DNA from: Acinetobacter dispersus
GTDB lineage: Bacteria > Pseudomonadota > Gammaproteobacteria > Pseudomonadales > Moraxellaceae
Reading direction: 5' to 3'
DNA length: 64,000 bases
Assembly: GCF_009884975.1 (NCBI RefSeq)
Contig: NZ_CP041970.1
Coordinates: forward strand, 1,178,001 to 1,242,000
Shown: positions 35,384 to 44,270 of the stretch, in pieces
Numbering within the stretch: position 1 is the first letter of the stretch
Layout: each line of letters begins with the position of its first letter
Made by a program: the position numbers and the translations under genes
Notes under the pieces: model-generated
Seen by the model: the letters and a program-made list of their open reading frames with translations, nothing else
What the model was told of the DNA's origin: nothing
Databases searched by the model: none

Positions 35384-35398
35384 TGATTTTCATTTTCA
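35384..35398 (-). promoter_or_regulatory. Candidate Fur box before the TonB receptor gene
   Basis: TGATTTTCATTTTCA matches 11 of 14 specified positions of the 7-1-7 Fur consensus. It lies 22 bp upstream of the receptor start, inside a longer AATGATT...AATCATT inverted repeat. Confidence 0.6.
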
Positions 35399-35433
35399 AT
35401 AATCATTACCCAGTGATTTCCAAAAATATGACA

Positions 35434-35922
35434 TTAAATTTCAATTTTTTCTGCTCTACTCCATATCCACAGTACGAAAAAAAGTAAAATAAGTATGAAA
35501 GTTAACTTGATGTGCAAATGCAGAGATGAAAGTATCAAGCTGATTGAAATTAAAACAATCGTTAGTGTCATCATATATTTACGTGAACGGGAAATGGATT
35601 TAAATCCACCCGTATATTGGGTAAGTAGCAGATGGATGTAACGATTCTGATGAATCCAGCGATGCAATTTTGCAGAGCCTTTAGCAGCAAAAAAGGTAGC
35701 GAGAAATAAGAAATCAAAAGTAGGCACGCCGGGTAATACGATACCCAGCACTGCCAAAATCAGACAAATAATGGTTAGAGCGATACACACTCCACGCATG
35801 ATGATCGATGCATGGAGTTTTTCTTTTTGCGGTGCTTGTAAACTATCTACATCACTGCAATCTGTACTTTTCGCCTTATACCTTATAGAAGCATTTTTGG
35901 CATAGGATTGCTGCTTAATCAA
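35434..35922 (-). CDS. DUF454 (YbaN-like) inner membrane protein
   Basis: Small membrane protein with the DUF454 pattern in its second half: LAVLGIVLPGVPTFDFLFLA, then FFAAKGSAKLHRWI, then two C-terminal membrane segments. The frame can start at a TTG overlapping the heme oxygenase stop (162 aa) or at ATG 35799 (121 aa, the usual DUF454 length). Coupling to heme oxygenase favours the first. DUF454 genes are often found beside heme oxygenases; role in heme or iron handling is not established. Confidence 0.82.
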   Translation of the reverse strand: MIKQQSYAKNASIRYKAKSTDCSDVDSLQAPQKEKLHASIIMRGVCIALTIICLILAVLGIVLPGVPTFDFLFLATFFAAKGSAKLHRWIHQNRYIHLLLTQYTGGFKSISRSRKYMMTLTIVLISISLILSSLHLHIKLTFILILLFFVLWIWSRAEKIEI

Positions 35923-36499
35923 TATTTTTCAGCAAGCTGCCAAAGTAATCAAATGCCTGTTTGGCTCCTAAAATGACTTGATCTTGTTCACTCTCACTCA
36001 ATTGAGCAGTATCAAGTTCAGTAATGAAGTGCTTCCATACCCTTACCCTTGCTCGACCTTCTGGATACGCAGCCAAATTACGTGCCCCAAATTCAGCATT
36101 CAGTCCTAAAAGCTGCTGTGCTTGTTTAAATAAAAATGCTGCACCTAAAGTTGAACCTTCAGATACGTAGATCCAGCCGAGCGCTTCTGGAAAACCTACA
36201 TTTTCAGTAAGTAATTCCTGAGCCTCAGGTTTGAGCTGTAAGTCATAAAGATCCAGTAATGCTGCTTGGGAGCGACCGCGAATATCCAAATCAGAAATAA
36301 GCGCGGAAACTTCAGGGTGCCTGAATAAATATTCAACATTTTGCTGAAAATAATATTGAGCCAAAGTAAATTTTGCATAACGCTGTGTATCAGAAAATAC
36401 TTGAGCTTCCTCCATCAAAAGATGCATCTGTTGGTGCTGGCTCGCGGTTTCATTTTTTAACCGTGATGCAAGCTGATTGAGGACGAGTGAAGTTGCCAT
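35915..36499 (-). CDS. hemO: Biliverdin-producing heme oxygenase
   Basis: Degrades imported heme to biliverdin, CO and iron. The 194-aa length and the fold-defining segments fit the PigA/HemO family: a T-x3-His arrangement in ETASQHQQMH (proximal His probably H22) and the distal-helix YVSEGSTLGAAFLFKQAQQL. It lies between fecR and the DUF454 gene on the same strand, downstream of a FecI-type sigma factor. The electron donor is not encoded here. Confidence 0.92.
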   Translation of the reverse strand: MATSLVLNQLASRLKNETASQHQQMHLLMEEAQVFSDTQRYAKFTLAQYYFQQNVEYLFRHPEVSALISDLDIRGRSQAALLDLYDLQLKPEAQELLTENVGFPEALGWIYVSEGSTLGAAFLFKQAQQLLGLNAEFGARNLAAYPEGRARVRVWKHFITELDTAQLSESEQDQVILGAKQAFDYFGSLLKNID

Positions 36500-36570
36500 A
36501 AGATTTCTCCAGTTACTTAGGTTTAACTGTATTACCCGTCTAAGACCAAAAAGCTGACAGCAATTTTCAA

Positions 36571-37539
36571 TTATTTTTCTCTTTTTTCATTTTTAGCCTG
36601 AATTGTAATGACATGATCGCCTAAATGTCGCTGCATACGAATCGGATAGCTTAATTCCAAAGCAGACTGCAACTGAGTCAAGTTATTAACAGGATAAGAA
36701 CCAGAGACCTTTAATGCTTTTAATTGAGGGTCGATATCAACATAATGATGCTGATAACGCCCAATCTCTTGCAATAGCTGCTCTAAAGGCATTTCAAATG
36801 CCATGATCATCTGATTTTTCCAAACCAATACATTCGGATCAAGCTGCCCCAATGCTTTAAAATCAGTATCATCAAAACATAGCTGCTCACCTGCCTGCAC
36901 AACTGTCATTTTTTTAGATTGATTCAGCGTGACCTTGACCGCACTTTCAATCACGCCTAAACAGGTTTGCTGTTGTTTATTTTTGAGATACTGCACATTA
37001 AAGACTGTTCCTAATGCTTGTAAATGCGCGCTTTCAGTCTCGACAAAAAATGGACGATCGCTGTGAGTCTCTTTTGCAGTATGAATCTGTATTTCACCGT
37101 AGTGCAATCGCAGCGTTCGTTGATGTGGTGTATAGCGAACATCAAGTGCTGTACTAGTATTTAATTGAAGTTGTGTTCCATCCTCAAGTGTCACATTCTT
37201 CTGTTGACCAATGGCCGTACTGTAATCAGACAACCACAAATATTTATAATCAGAATTCCATGCAATGATACTTCCCAGACACGCAATACAAGCCACGACA
37301 AGATGTTTGCTCCACTGAAACTGTGCAGCTTGATTGCCTTTTTTTATGATTTCATGGCCATTTTCAGGAAAATGTTCAAAACTGCTCAGTAAATACTCTG
37401 CTTTAAGCCATGCTGTTTGATGCGCTTCGCTTTGATTTTTCCACGCTTCAAATTCAATCTGTTGAGCATCGGTTAATGCTGATGCCTGAATCAGCACAAT
37501 CCATTCAGCGGCCTCTTTTAAAATTTGTGTTTGAGACAT
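36571..37539 (-). CDS. FecR-type anti-sigma / signal transducer
   Basis: 322-aa inner-membrane protein. An N-terminal cytosolic domain with the FecR start pattern (AAEWIVLIQASALTDAQQIE FEAW) binds the sigma factor. A single membrane segment lies near residues 80-100, then the periplasmic FecR domain (TAIGQQKNVTLEDGTQLQLN, then TSTALDVRY) and a C-terminal STN-contact domain. It begins seven bases after the sigma gene's stop. It would relay heme binding by the TonB receptor to the sigma factor. Confidence 0.92.
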   Translation of the reverse strand: MSQTQILKEAAEWIVLIQASALTDAQQIEFEAWKNQSEAHQTAWLKAEYLLSSFEHFPENGHEIIKKGNQAAQFQWSKHLVVACIACLGSIIAWNSDYKYLWLSDYSTAIGQQKNVTLEDGTQLQLNTSTALDVRYTPHQRTLRLHYGEIQIHTAKETHSDRPFFVETESAHLQALGTVFNVQYLKNKQQQTCLGVIESAVKVTLNQSKKMTVVQAGEQLCFDDTDFKALGQLDPNVLVWKNQMIMAFEMPLEQLLQEIGRYQHHYVDIDPQLKALKVSGSYPVNNLTQLQSALELSYPIRMQRHLGDHVITIQAKNEKREK

Positions 37540-37546
37540 ATCAATC

Positions 37547-38032
37547 TCAATCCATGATCGCTAAACATTGAGTCAGTACTGCAACCAAATCTCGCATAAC
37601 TGTTCGTGTAGAAATATTTAAACGATTCGCAATCTCTTGCTGTGTAAGCCCCTCAAGTTGAGACCAAATGAATACCTGCTGTTGACGTTCAGGCATTTGA
37701 TTTAAAAGTTGGTTAATCAGACAGAGTGATTCAATTGCTGAGATTTTTTGCTCAGGGCTAATCTCATCATACTCAGGTCGACTACTCAGTGCTTCCAAAT
37801 AGGCTTTTTCTATCGACTTACGTTGGTACCAATTAATTAATATGCCTTTGGCAACTGTGGTTAACAACGCACGCGGCTGATCAAAATACAATTGATCTTT
37901 ACGCTTTAAAATACGAATAAAAGTATCGTGAGCTAAATCTGCTGCATCTTCACTGTGATTGAGGCGTCGTTTCAGCCATTGGTACAGCCAAGAATGATGT
38001 TGACGATAGAGCGTATTAACTGGATCAGACAT
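37547..38032 (-). CDS. ECF sigma factor, FecI type
   Basis: 161-aa extracytoplasmic-function sigma factor with region 2 (HHSWLYQWLKRRLNHSEDAA, then DLAHDTFIRI) and region 4 (IWSQLEGLTQQEIANRLNIS then TRTVMRDL). Together with FecR and the STN-type receptor it makes a cell-surface signalling cascade. A strong Fur-box match lies directly before the gene, so expression probably rises in iron limitation. Its target promoter is probably that of the downstream heme genes. Confidence 0.93.
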   Translation of the reverse strand: MSDPVNTLYRQHHSWLYQWLKRRLNHSEDAADLAHDTFIRILKRKDQLYFDQPRALLTTVAKGILINWYQRKSIEKAYLEALSSRPEYDEISPEQKISAIESLCLINQLLNQMPERQQQVFIWSQLEGLTQQEIANRLNISTRTVMRDLVAVLTQCLAIMD

Positions 38033-38039
38033 TTCAAAA

Positions 38040-38058
38040 GATAATGAGAATCATTAAT
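38040..38058 (-). promoter_or_regulatory. Fur box before the sigma factor gene
   Basis: GATAATGAGAATCATTAAT matches the classical 19-bp Fur consensus at 16 positions. It ends eight bases from the ECF sigma start codon. Confidence 0.8.
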
Positions 38059-38280
38059 AACATCTTAACAAAAAATAAGAGAATGATCACCTCTGTTTTC
38101 TATCTGAATCGAAATCTACGTGTTGATTAATTGATTTTTTTAAAACTAGTTTTTGCAGTAATCAATTTGCACGCTTTACACCCACTTTCATATGAAACGT
38201 CAATGAATCGTCATAAAGGTGACACTGAGCTGTCACACGGTCTGTCTAGTGTGTTGACATCTTTGTTATGGATGAAGCAA

Positions 38281-38427
38281 ATGTTGAAAAAAACCAAACG
38301 ATGGTTGGCATGTCTTTATGTTTTCCCCTTCTTATTCGCACTCACCGCGTGTAATGACTCAAACGACGATCAGGTCGCAGCGAAACCTGATGACAGCAAA
38401 AAACCAGTCATGCGCTGTGCACCATAA
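38281..38427 (+). CDS. Small lipoprotein upstream of phospholipase C (48 aa)
   Basis: From ATG 38281 (GGA eight bases before it) the product is MLKKTKRWLACLYVFPFLFA followed by the lipobox LTAC and a 28-residue hydrophilic tail (starting NDSNDDQ). The longer in-frame start at 38131 has no ribosome site and hides the signal sequence. The gene ends 30 bp before the phospholipase C gene, so the two are probably co-transcribed. Role unknown; perhaps an export or folding helper. Confidence 0.72.
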   Translation: MLKKTKRWLACLYVFPFLFALTACNDSNDDQVAAKPDDSKKPVMRCAP

Positions 38428-38457
38428 ACATAAGAACAACTAGATAGGGAAAATATC

Positions 38458-40686
38458 GTGATTAATCGTCGTCAATTTTTAGCAAATACACTTAAAACGG
38501 GCTTTGGCGCTGCCGCTTTGACCACCTTTCCAGCCAGTATTCAAAAAGCCTTGGCCATTCCTGCAAATAATAAAACAGGCACCATTCAAGATGTTGAGCA
38601 TGTCGTGATCCTCATGCAGGAAAACCGCTCATTTGACCATTATTTTGGAACCTTAAAAGGCGTTCGTGGTTTTGCCGATCGTTTCACCATTCCTTTGCAA
38701 AATGGACGCACCGTTTGGCAACAACAACGTAGTAATGGAGCATTATTAACACCATTTCATCTAGATGGTTCAAGCAATAATGCCCAACGTGCACCTGGTA
38801 CCAATCACACTTGGGTAGATAGCCAAAAAGCATGGGACAATGGCCGTATGTCAAACTGGCCAACCTATAAAACTGACTATGCCATGGGGTATTTCAAGGA
38901 ACAGGAAATCCCTTATCAATTTGCATTGGCCAATGCATTTACCATTTGTGATGCTTATCACTGCGCTATGCATACTGGTACAGATGCCAATCGTTCATTC
39001 CACTTAACAGGAACCAATGGTGCAGTGCCGACCAGTACAGCCTTTGTCAATAATGAATGGGACTGGATTGATGGAGATCCAAAAACGGTAGATGTTGGTT
39101 ATACATGGAAAACCTATGCTGAACGCCTTGAAGAAGTAGGAGTCAATTGGATTTGTTATCAAAATATGCCCGATGAATGGGGTGATAACATGCTAGGTGC
39201 CTTCCGCACTTTTAGAAAAGCCAATATCGATTCGGGTTATCCAGTCTCAAGTGGTGGAGCACCAAACAGTCCCTATAATGCAGCCGCACAAAAGCTGCCT
39301 TACAAAGCCTATGATGCAACCACGGATAATGCCAAAAATCCGCTTTATAAAGGCATTGCCAATACCTTACCCGGTAATAAACCCGAAGAATTCCTAGATG
39401 CATTTAAAAATGATATCAAAAATGGCAAATTGCCACAGGTGTCTTGGATCAACGCACCTTCCATTTACTGTGAACATCCTGGCCCATCAAGTCCCGTACA
39501 AGGCTCATGGTTTATTCAAGAAATCTTAGATGCGTTAACAGCCGTGCCTGAAGTTTGGAGCAAAACTGTTTTCCTAATCAATTTTGATGAAAATGATGGT
39601 TATTTTGACCATGTTCCTTCTCCATCAGCACCGACTTTGCAAGCTAATAATACCTATGCAGGCAAATCAACACTTAGCCAAGCCGATATGCAGTATGAAT
39701 ATTATGTGCATGATGCTCCGCTAGGCAGTACCAGCCAACCGAATAAGGACAATGGTGTTTATGGTCCCGGTCCCCGCGTTCCCTTATTTGTGATTTCACC
39801 TTGGAGTCGTGGAGGGATTGTCAACTCACAAGTATTTGATCATACCTCGGTATTGATGTTCCTCGAAAAACGTTTTGGCGTTAAAGAAAGCAATATCAGT
39901 CCTTATCGCCGTACTGTATGTGGAGATCTGACCTCTGCATTTAACTTTAAAACACCGAATGAAGATGTACTGCCAACACTAAACGGTAAACAAACCCGTG
40001 AGCAAGCGGATCAATTGCGTAGCTCCCAGCAAAAGTTACCCAATGTTCCCATTCCAAGCAATTTGCAGTTGCCTATTCAAGCCAGCGGTATTCGTCGTTC
40101 AAAAGCTCTACCTTATGAATTGCATACCAGTGCACGCTGCCTGAATGACGGAACAGTCAAACTATTGTTTTCAAATACAGGGACACAAGGTGCAGTGTTT
40201 CATGTCTATGACAAATTAAATTTAAGTCGAGTTCCACGCCGTTACATTGTAGAGGCAGGAAAAACACTAGACGATGTATGGAATGCCCAGAAAGACAATC
40301 AAGGCTTATACGATCTTTGGGTGATGGGACCAAATGGCTTTCATCGACACTTCAAGGGTGATCTAAACCGTAATCAAGATTTGCAAATCAATCCCGAAAT
40401 TCGTGTTTGCTATGATATAGCCAACGGCAATGTCTATGTCGATCTGAACAATACGGGTGCTAAAGATATTGAGTTGGTGATCACCCCAGTGGTTTATCGT
40501 ACTGATGCTCCTCTGAAACTGACCGTAAAAGCAGGACAAAGCAGCACTCAGCATTGGGAATTGAAAGATGCTTGGCAATGGTATGATTTTGCGGTGACTT
40601 GTACTCAAGATGCTAAGTTTTATCGTCGTTTTGCTGGTCGTGTAGAAACAGGTGAAGACTCTGTGAGTGACCCTGCGATGGTTTAA
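38458..40686 (+). CDS. Phosphocholine-type phospholipase C, Tat-exported
   Basis: 742-aa secreted phosphoesterase starting at GTG 38458. A twin-arginine signal (INRRQFLANTLKTGFGAAAL) is followed by the phosphoesterase domain: MQENRSFDHYFGTLKGVRGF, HCAMHTGTDANR, FDENDGYFDHVPSP and the active-site region of the PlcH/PlcN family. Two C-terminal DUF756-type beta domains (from ~residue 560) complete the family layout. It would hydrolyse phosphatidylcholine or sphingomyelin, as the known Acinetobacter phospholipases C do. Confidence 0.94.
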   Translation: MINRRQFLANTLKTGFGAAALTTFPASIQKALAIPANNKTGTIQDVEHVVILMQENRSFDHYFGTLKGVRGFADRFTIPLQNGRTVWQQQRSNGALLTPFHLDGSSNNAQRAPGTNHTWVDSQKAWDNGRMSNWPTYKTDYAMGYFKEQEIPYQFALANAFTICDAYHCAMHTGTDANRSFHLTGTNGAVPTSTAFVNNEWDWIDGDPKTVDVGYTWKTYAERLEEVGVNWICYQNMPDEWGDNMLGAFRTFRKANIDSGYPVSSGGAPNSPYNAAAQKLPYKAYDATTDNAKNPLYKGIANTLPGNKPEEFLDAFKNDIKNGKLPQVSWINAPSIYCEHPGPSSPVQGSWFIQEILDALTAVPEVWSKTVFLINFDENDGYFDHVPSPSAPTLQANNTYAGKSTLSQADMQYEYYVHDAPLGSTSQPNKDNGVYGPGPRVPLFVISPWSRGGIVNSQVFDHTSVLMFLEKRFGVKESNISPYRRTVCGDLTSAFNFKTPNEDVLPTLNGKQTREQADQLRSSQQKLPNVPIPSNLQLPIQASGIRRSKALPYELHTSARCLNDGTVKLLFSNTGTQGAVFHVYDKLNLSRVPRRYIVEAGKTLDDVWNAQKDNQGLYDLWVMGPNGFHRHFKGDLNRNQDLQINPEIRVCYDIANGNVYVDLNNTGAKDIELVITPVVYRTDAPLKLTVKAGQSSTQHWELKDAWQWYDFAVTCTQDAKFYRRFAGRVETGEDSVSDPAMV

Positions 40687-40708
40687 GATTTAAACAGAAT
40701 AAGCACTT

Positions 40709-40745
40709 AAGTCTCCTTAGTTCCAAAACCAAGGAGACTTTTATT
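40709..40745 (+). terminator. Rho-independent terminator after phospholipase C
   Basis: AAGTCTCCTT (40709-40718) pairs with AAGGAGACTT (40731-40740), followed by TTATT. Confidence 0.85.
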
Positions 40746-40787
40746 CCATGTCTCAATCAAACCAAATTCAGACTGAATAGCGAATTC

Positions 40788-41534
40788 TTAATTTTTATGC
40801 TGTAGCTTATAGCACTCATCCAAAGCCAACTCATAATATTCAAGCCCTTCCTTTGCCGCCAAGAAAGCTTTCTTTTGCAGTACAGGGTCTTTGTCACACA
40901 AGCGCTTAATCAGTTCCATTGCCTCGTATGGATGAAGATCATCATAATGTGCATGTGCTCTTAACCAAGCAAGAGAACGCTTATTAATATTGACTTCCGG
41001 GTGTTGGGTATAGGTTTGAATCCCTTTATAGACTTGAATGGTCCAATCGCCTGTTGCCCACTCTATCGCTAGGTTGGTTGCGGCAATACTTTCAGCCAAA
41101 CCACCACGGAAATTCACATCCCACAAGAAATGATTGACCGCATTCATTGCAACAGGCGGCTTCACATTATTCAACATTTCAACGGTTAGACCAAAGCCAC
41201 CCGCCCAGTCCTGATACCAGTTCAAATGTCGTTCTTCAACTTTAATGTTCTGAATCAGCCAGTCACGGGTTTCGGTTACCCCATCAAGTGAAAAATCTGT
41301 CGCTTTTGCAAGAGAACCTGCCATATATGATGGAAAATGTGCGACGAGTGGATAAAAATTGAGTAAAGCAGAACGAAAGCATTCAAGGCTTAAACAGCCG
41401 TTGGCCATATCCAAAAATAAAGGATGTTTACTCACCCGTTCTTTTGAGGGTAATAATTCATCCCAGAATCGTTGAGCCCAACCCGAATGAGGTGTAATTT
41501 CTAGTTTTGTTCCATATTGATTCATAGCAGTCAT
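40788..41534 (-). CDS. TenA/PqqC-like heme-oxygenase-fold protein, probable metallo-oxidase
   Basis: About 248 aa from ATG 41534 (AGGA nine bases upstream); an in-frame start at 41579 seems too long. The all-helical TenA/heme-oxygenase-like fold is suggested by SALLNFYPLVAHFPSYMAGS. Candidate metal ligands are E and H in KVEERHLNWYQDW and two His plus Asp in RAHAHYDDLHPYEA, a pattern of diiron oxidases of this fold rather than thiaminases, which use a Cys. Often labelled a TenA regulator, but there is no DNA-binding domain. Substrate unknown. Confidence 0.75.
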   Translation of the reverse strand: MTAMNQYGTKLEITPHSGWAQRFWDELLPSKERVSKHPLFLDMANGCLSLECFRSALLNFYPLVAHFPSYMAGSLAKATDFSLDGVTETRDWLIQNIKVEERHLNWYQDWAGGFGLTVEMLNNVKPPVAMNAVNHFLWDVNFRGGLAESIAATNLAIEWATGDWTIQVYKGIQTYTQHPEVNINKRSLAWLRAHAHYDDLHPYEAMELIKRLCDKDPVLQKKAFLAAKEGLEYYELALDECYKLQHKN

Positions 41535-41828
41535 TGCGATGCATCCTATTTCGTATGACTTAATCCAACCATGTTCCATGATTGCTGCTTTTTTATAAAT
41601 TGTATCCTAATATTGTAAAGATACAATCGCTTGTGATTTAGTTTGTAACAGTTTTTATTTCTTGAATCTAATTTAAGCTTGAATCATTATATTAGGCAAT
41701 GACCATTATATAAAAATTAATATTTTTTTATAATCTAATACACATTCTATTTAAATCAGTGTAACGTAGTAAAAAAATAATCCCTATTTTGACATTTATA
41801 AGAACATTTGGGAGTGGTGAGAGATAAG

Positions 41829-43058
41829 ATGAAGTTGAAAGCTTCCAATATTTTGGGACAAGAACAAATCGACTTGTTAATTTCTCGCGGGCTAAATTTA
41901 GTTTGGTTTCCTAAAGAATTAGAAGCGATCTATCGAGATCAGTATAGAAATGAGGCTGCGCATGAGTTTCGCTATCGCGCCCCTATTATTTTAGGTTTAT
42001 ATCTATTTCTTAGCTTCGGTATCTATCAAGTTTTACCTACAGACTTGCGTATTACTTGGATGGCAACTTACGGCTGGGTAGGTATTATCATTACCTTGGC
42101 ATGGTTACTGTCTTTTCTGCCAATCATGAACAAATGGTTTGATCATTACGTTTGTATTGGTTCGACAGGTGCTGTCGCAATTTCCTTCACTATCATTAAC
42201 GTATTGGAACAAGGTCAAAATAATGTCCTGTTTCATGCAGCCATGATGTATGCCGTAGTGATCATCTATGGCTTTGTTGGAATGCGCTTCTACACTGCGA
42301 TTATTGCAGGTTGGGTCGGTGGATTGATTGGTATTGCAGCGAGTACATGGTTCAGTGGTGCAATTGACTGGACCTTCCTGAACCGTACCTATACCTTCAG
42401 TAGTTTCTTGGGTATGGCGCTTGCTTATGCAACTGATCGGCAGCACCGTGAGAACTATCTGCAAAACTGTATGATCGAACTTAACCGCTTGGAATTGATG
42501 CGACAAGCACAACAACTGTCTATTCTTTCTCAACAAGATGCTTTGACTGGTCTCGCCAATCGACGCTATCTAGATGAGGTGCTTGAAAATGAATGGAAAC
42601 GCGCAACACGTCATGAAATGCCGATTACCATCATGATGATTGATATCGACTTTTTTAAGCTATACAACGACACATTGGGACATATTCAAGGAGATCAGTG
42701 CTTACGACGAATTGCCATCATGTTAGGCTCCATCGCCTCGCGTAGTGGTGATCTTGCCGCACGTTATGGTGGAGAAGAGTTCCTGTTATTATTTTCGATG
42801 ACTGATCGAGATCAGGCCATCACTCAGGTACAAAGACTGATGGAGCTAGTACGTAATATTGGAATTTTGCACCCACGTAGCAATGTTTCAAAACATGTGA
42901 CTATTAGTGTAGGTGTCGCAACAATGGTGCCTTGTGTAGGAGACAGTCTTTCTGAGTTTGTTGCACAGGCAGATCATGCATTATATATCGCAAAAAGTAA
43001 TGGTCGAAACCAATATCATATTGCAACATCAGATAATATGATTTCTGAAGCTTTATAA
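41829..43058 (+). CDS. Membrane-bound diguanylate cyclase (GGDEF)
   Basis: About 409 aa from ATG 41829, preceded by GAGA; upstream TTG/GTG codons also lie in frame. Six membrane segments (about residues 50-225) are followed by a GGDEF domain: DALTGLANRRYLDEVL, the metal site MMIDIDFFKLYND and the active-site loop YGGEEF. The loop is intact, so it should make cyclic di-GMP. The membrane part resembles a sensory domain of unknown ligand. Isolated gene. Confidence 0.92.
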   Translation: MKLKASNILGQEQIDLLISRGLNLVWFPKELEAIYRDQYRNEAAHEFRYRAPIILGLYLFLSFGIYQVLPTDLRITWMATYGWVGIIITLAWLLSFLPIMNKWFDHYVCIGSTGAVAISFTIINVLEQGQNNVLFHAAMMYAVVIIYGFVGMRFYTAIIAGWVGGLIGIAASTWFSGAIDWTFLNRTYTFSSFLGMALAYATDRQHRENYLQNCMIELNRLELMRQAQQLSILSQQDALTGLANRRYLDEVLENEWKRATRHEMPITIMMIDIDFFKLYNDTLGHIQGDQCLRRIAIMLGSIASRSGDLAARYGGEEFLLLFSMTDRDQAITQVQRLMELVRNIGILHPRSNVSKHVTISVGVATMVPCVGDSLSEFVAQADHALYIAKSNGRNQYHIATSDNMISEAL

Positions 43059-43122
43059 TTGATTCATCATTATTAAATGAATATTAAACTAATATTTAAT
43101 TAAAGTAATTTAAAATGTGATG

Positions 43123-43167
43123 TAAGCCGCAGATATAATAAATTATACGTGCGGCTTAATATTTTTA
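43123..43167. terminator. Terminator between diguanylate cyclase and aroC
   Basis: TAAGCCGCA (43123-43131) pairs with TGCGGCTTA (43150-43158), followed by ATATTTTT. The two flanking genes converge, so it probably serves both. Confidence 0.8.
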
Positions 43168-44259
43168 TTAAGGTTCGATTGGTTTAAATGGTGGAATTAC
43201 ATCTGCATTTTGAGCACGATGTCTTAAAAAATGATCCATTAATACAATCGCCAACATCGCTTCAGCAATTGGCGTTGCACGTACACCCACACATGGATCA
43301 TGACGACCTTTGGTCAATACATCAGTATTTTCACGTTCAATCGTAATGGTTTTACCTGGTGTGGTAATACTTGCAGTCGGTTTCAATGCAATCGCAACAC
43401 GAATGCTTTGACCGCTTGATATTCCACCCAAGATCCCGCCTGCATGATTGGCAAGGAATCCGTCTGTTGTCAGCTCATCACGAGTCTCGTGACCAAACTG
43501 CCCAGCAACCGCAAAACCATCACCAATCTCAACGCCTTTAACCGCATTGATACTCATCATGGCATGGGCAATATCTGCATCTAAACGATCAAATACAGGC
43601 TCGCCCCAACCCACAGGTACTTTTTCAGCAACAATTTCAAGTTTTGCGCCACAACTGGTCCCTTGCTCACGTAAAGCAGTGACCAACTGTTCAAAACGCG
43701 GAACCGCATCAACATCACCGCAGAAGAATGGATTATTTGGTACTTCTGCCCAATCCAATTTTTCAGCGACTTCATTACCAATTTGTGTGACATGTCCACG
43801 AATATCAATACCAAACTTTTCAGCAAGATATTTTTTGGCAATTGCACCTGCCGCAACACGCATCGCTGTTTCACGTGCACTTGAGCGACCACCGCCACGA
43901 TAGTCACGGAAGCCGTATTTCTGTGTATAGGTATAATCAGCATGACCAGGACGGAAAGTTTGAGCAATATTGCCGTAGTCTTTTGATTTTTGATCCGTAT
44001 TACGGATTAATAAACCAATCGATGTTCCAGTAGTTTTACCTTCAAAAACACCAGAAATGATTTCGACTTGATCAGGCTCTTTACGCTGCGTTGCAAACTT
44101 TGATGTTCCCGGTTTACGGCGATCTAAATCTTTTTGCAGATCAGCTTCACAAAGCTCAAGACCAGGCGGCACGCCATCGACAATCGCCATCAAGCCAGCA
44201 CCATGTGACTCGCCACAGGTCGTTACTCGAAAGAGTTGCCCAATACTATTCCCTGCCAT
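43168..44259 (-). CDS. aroC: Chorismate synthase
   Basis: Last step of the shikimate pathway, converting EPSP to chorismate with reduced FMN. The 363-aa length and signatures [33 protein letters not shown] and the C-terminal [17 protein letters not shown] are those of AroC. It lies 12 bp after prmB on the same strand, a common gamma-proteobacterial pair. Confidence 0.98.
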   Translation of the reverse strand: MAGNSIGQLFRVTTCGESHGAGLMAIVDGVPPGLELCEADLQKDLDRRKPGTSKFATQRKEPDQVEIISGVFEGKTTGTSIGLLIRNTDQKSKDYGNIAQTFRPGHADYTYTQKYGFRDYRGGGRSSARETAMRVAAGAIAKKYLAEKFGIDIRGHVTQIGNEVAEKLDWAEVPNNPFFCGDVDAVPRFEQLVTALREQGTSCGAKLEIVAEKVPVGWGEPVFDRLDADIAHAMMSINAVKGVEIGDGFAVAGQFGHETRDELTTDGFLANHAGGILGGISSGQSIRVAIALKPTASITTPGKTITIERENTDVLTKGRHDPCVGVRATPIAEAMLAIVLMDHFLRHRAQNADVIPPFKPIEP

Positions 44260-44270
44260 GCTTTAACCCC

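Noticed and set aside
38131..38280. N-terminal extension of the lipoprotein frame
   Set aside because: No ribosome site at 38131, and the extension would bury the lipoprotein signal; start placed at 38281.
43547..43903. 118-codon plus-strand frame inside aroC
   Set aside because: Antisense of a conserved gene; no ribosome site or recognisable domain.
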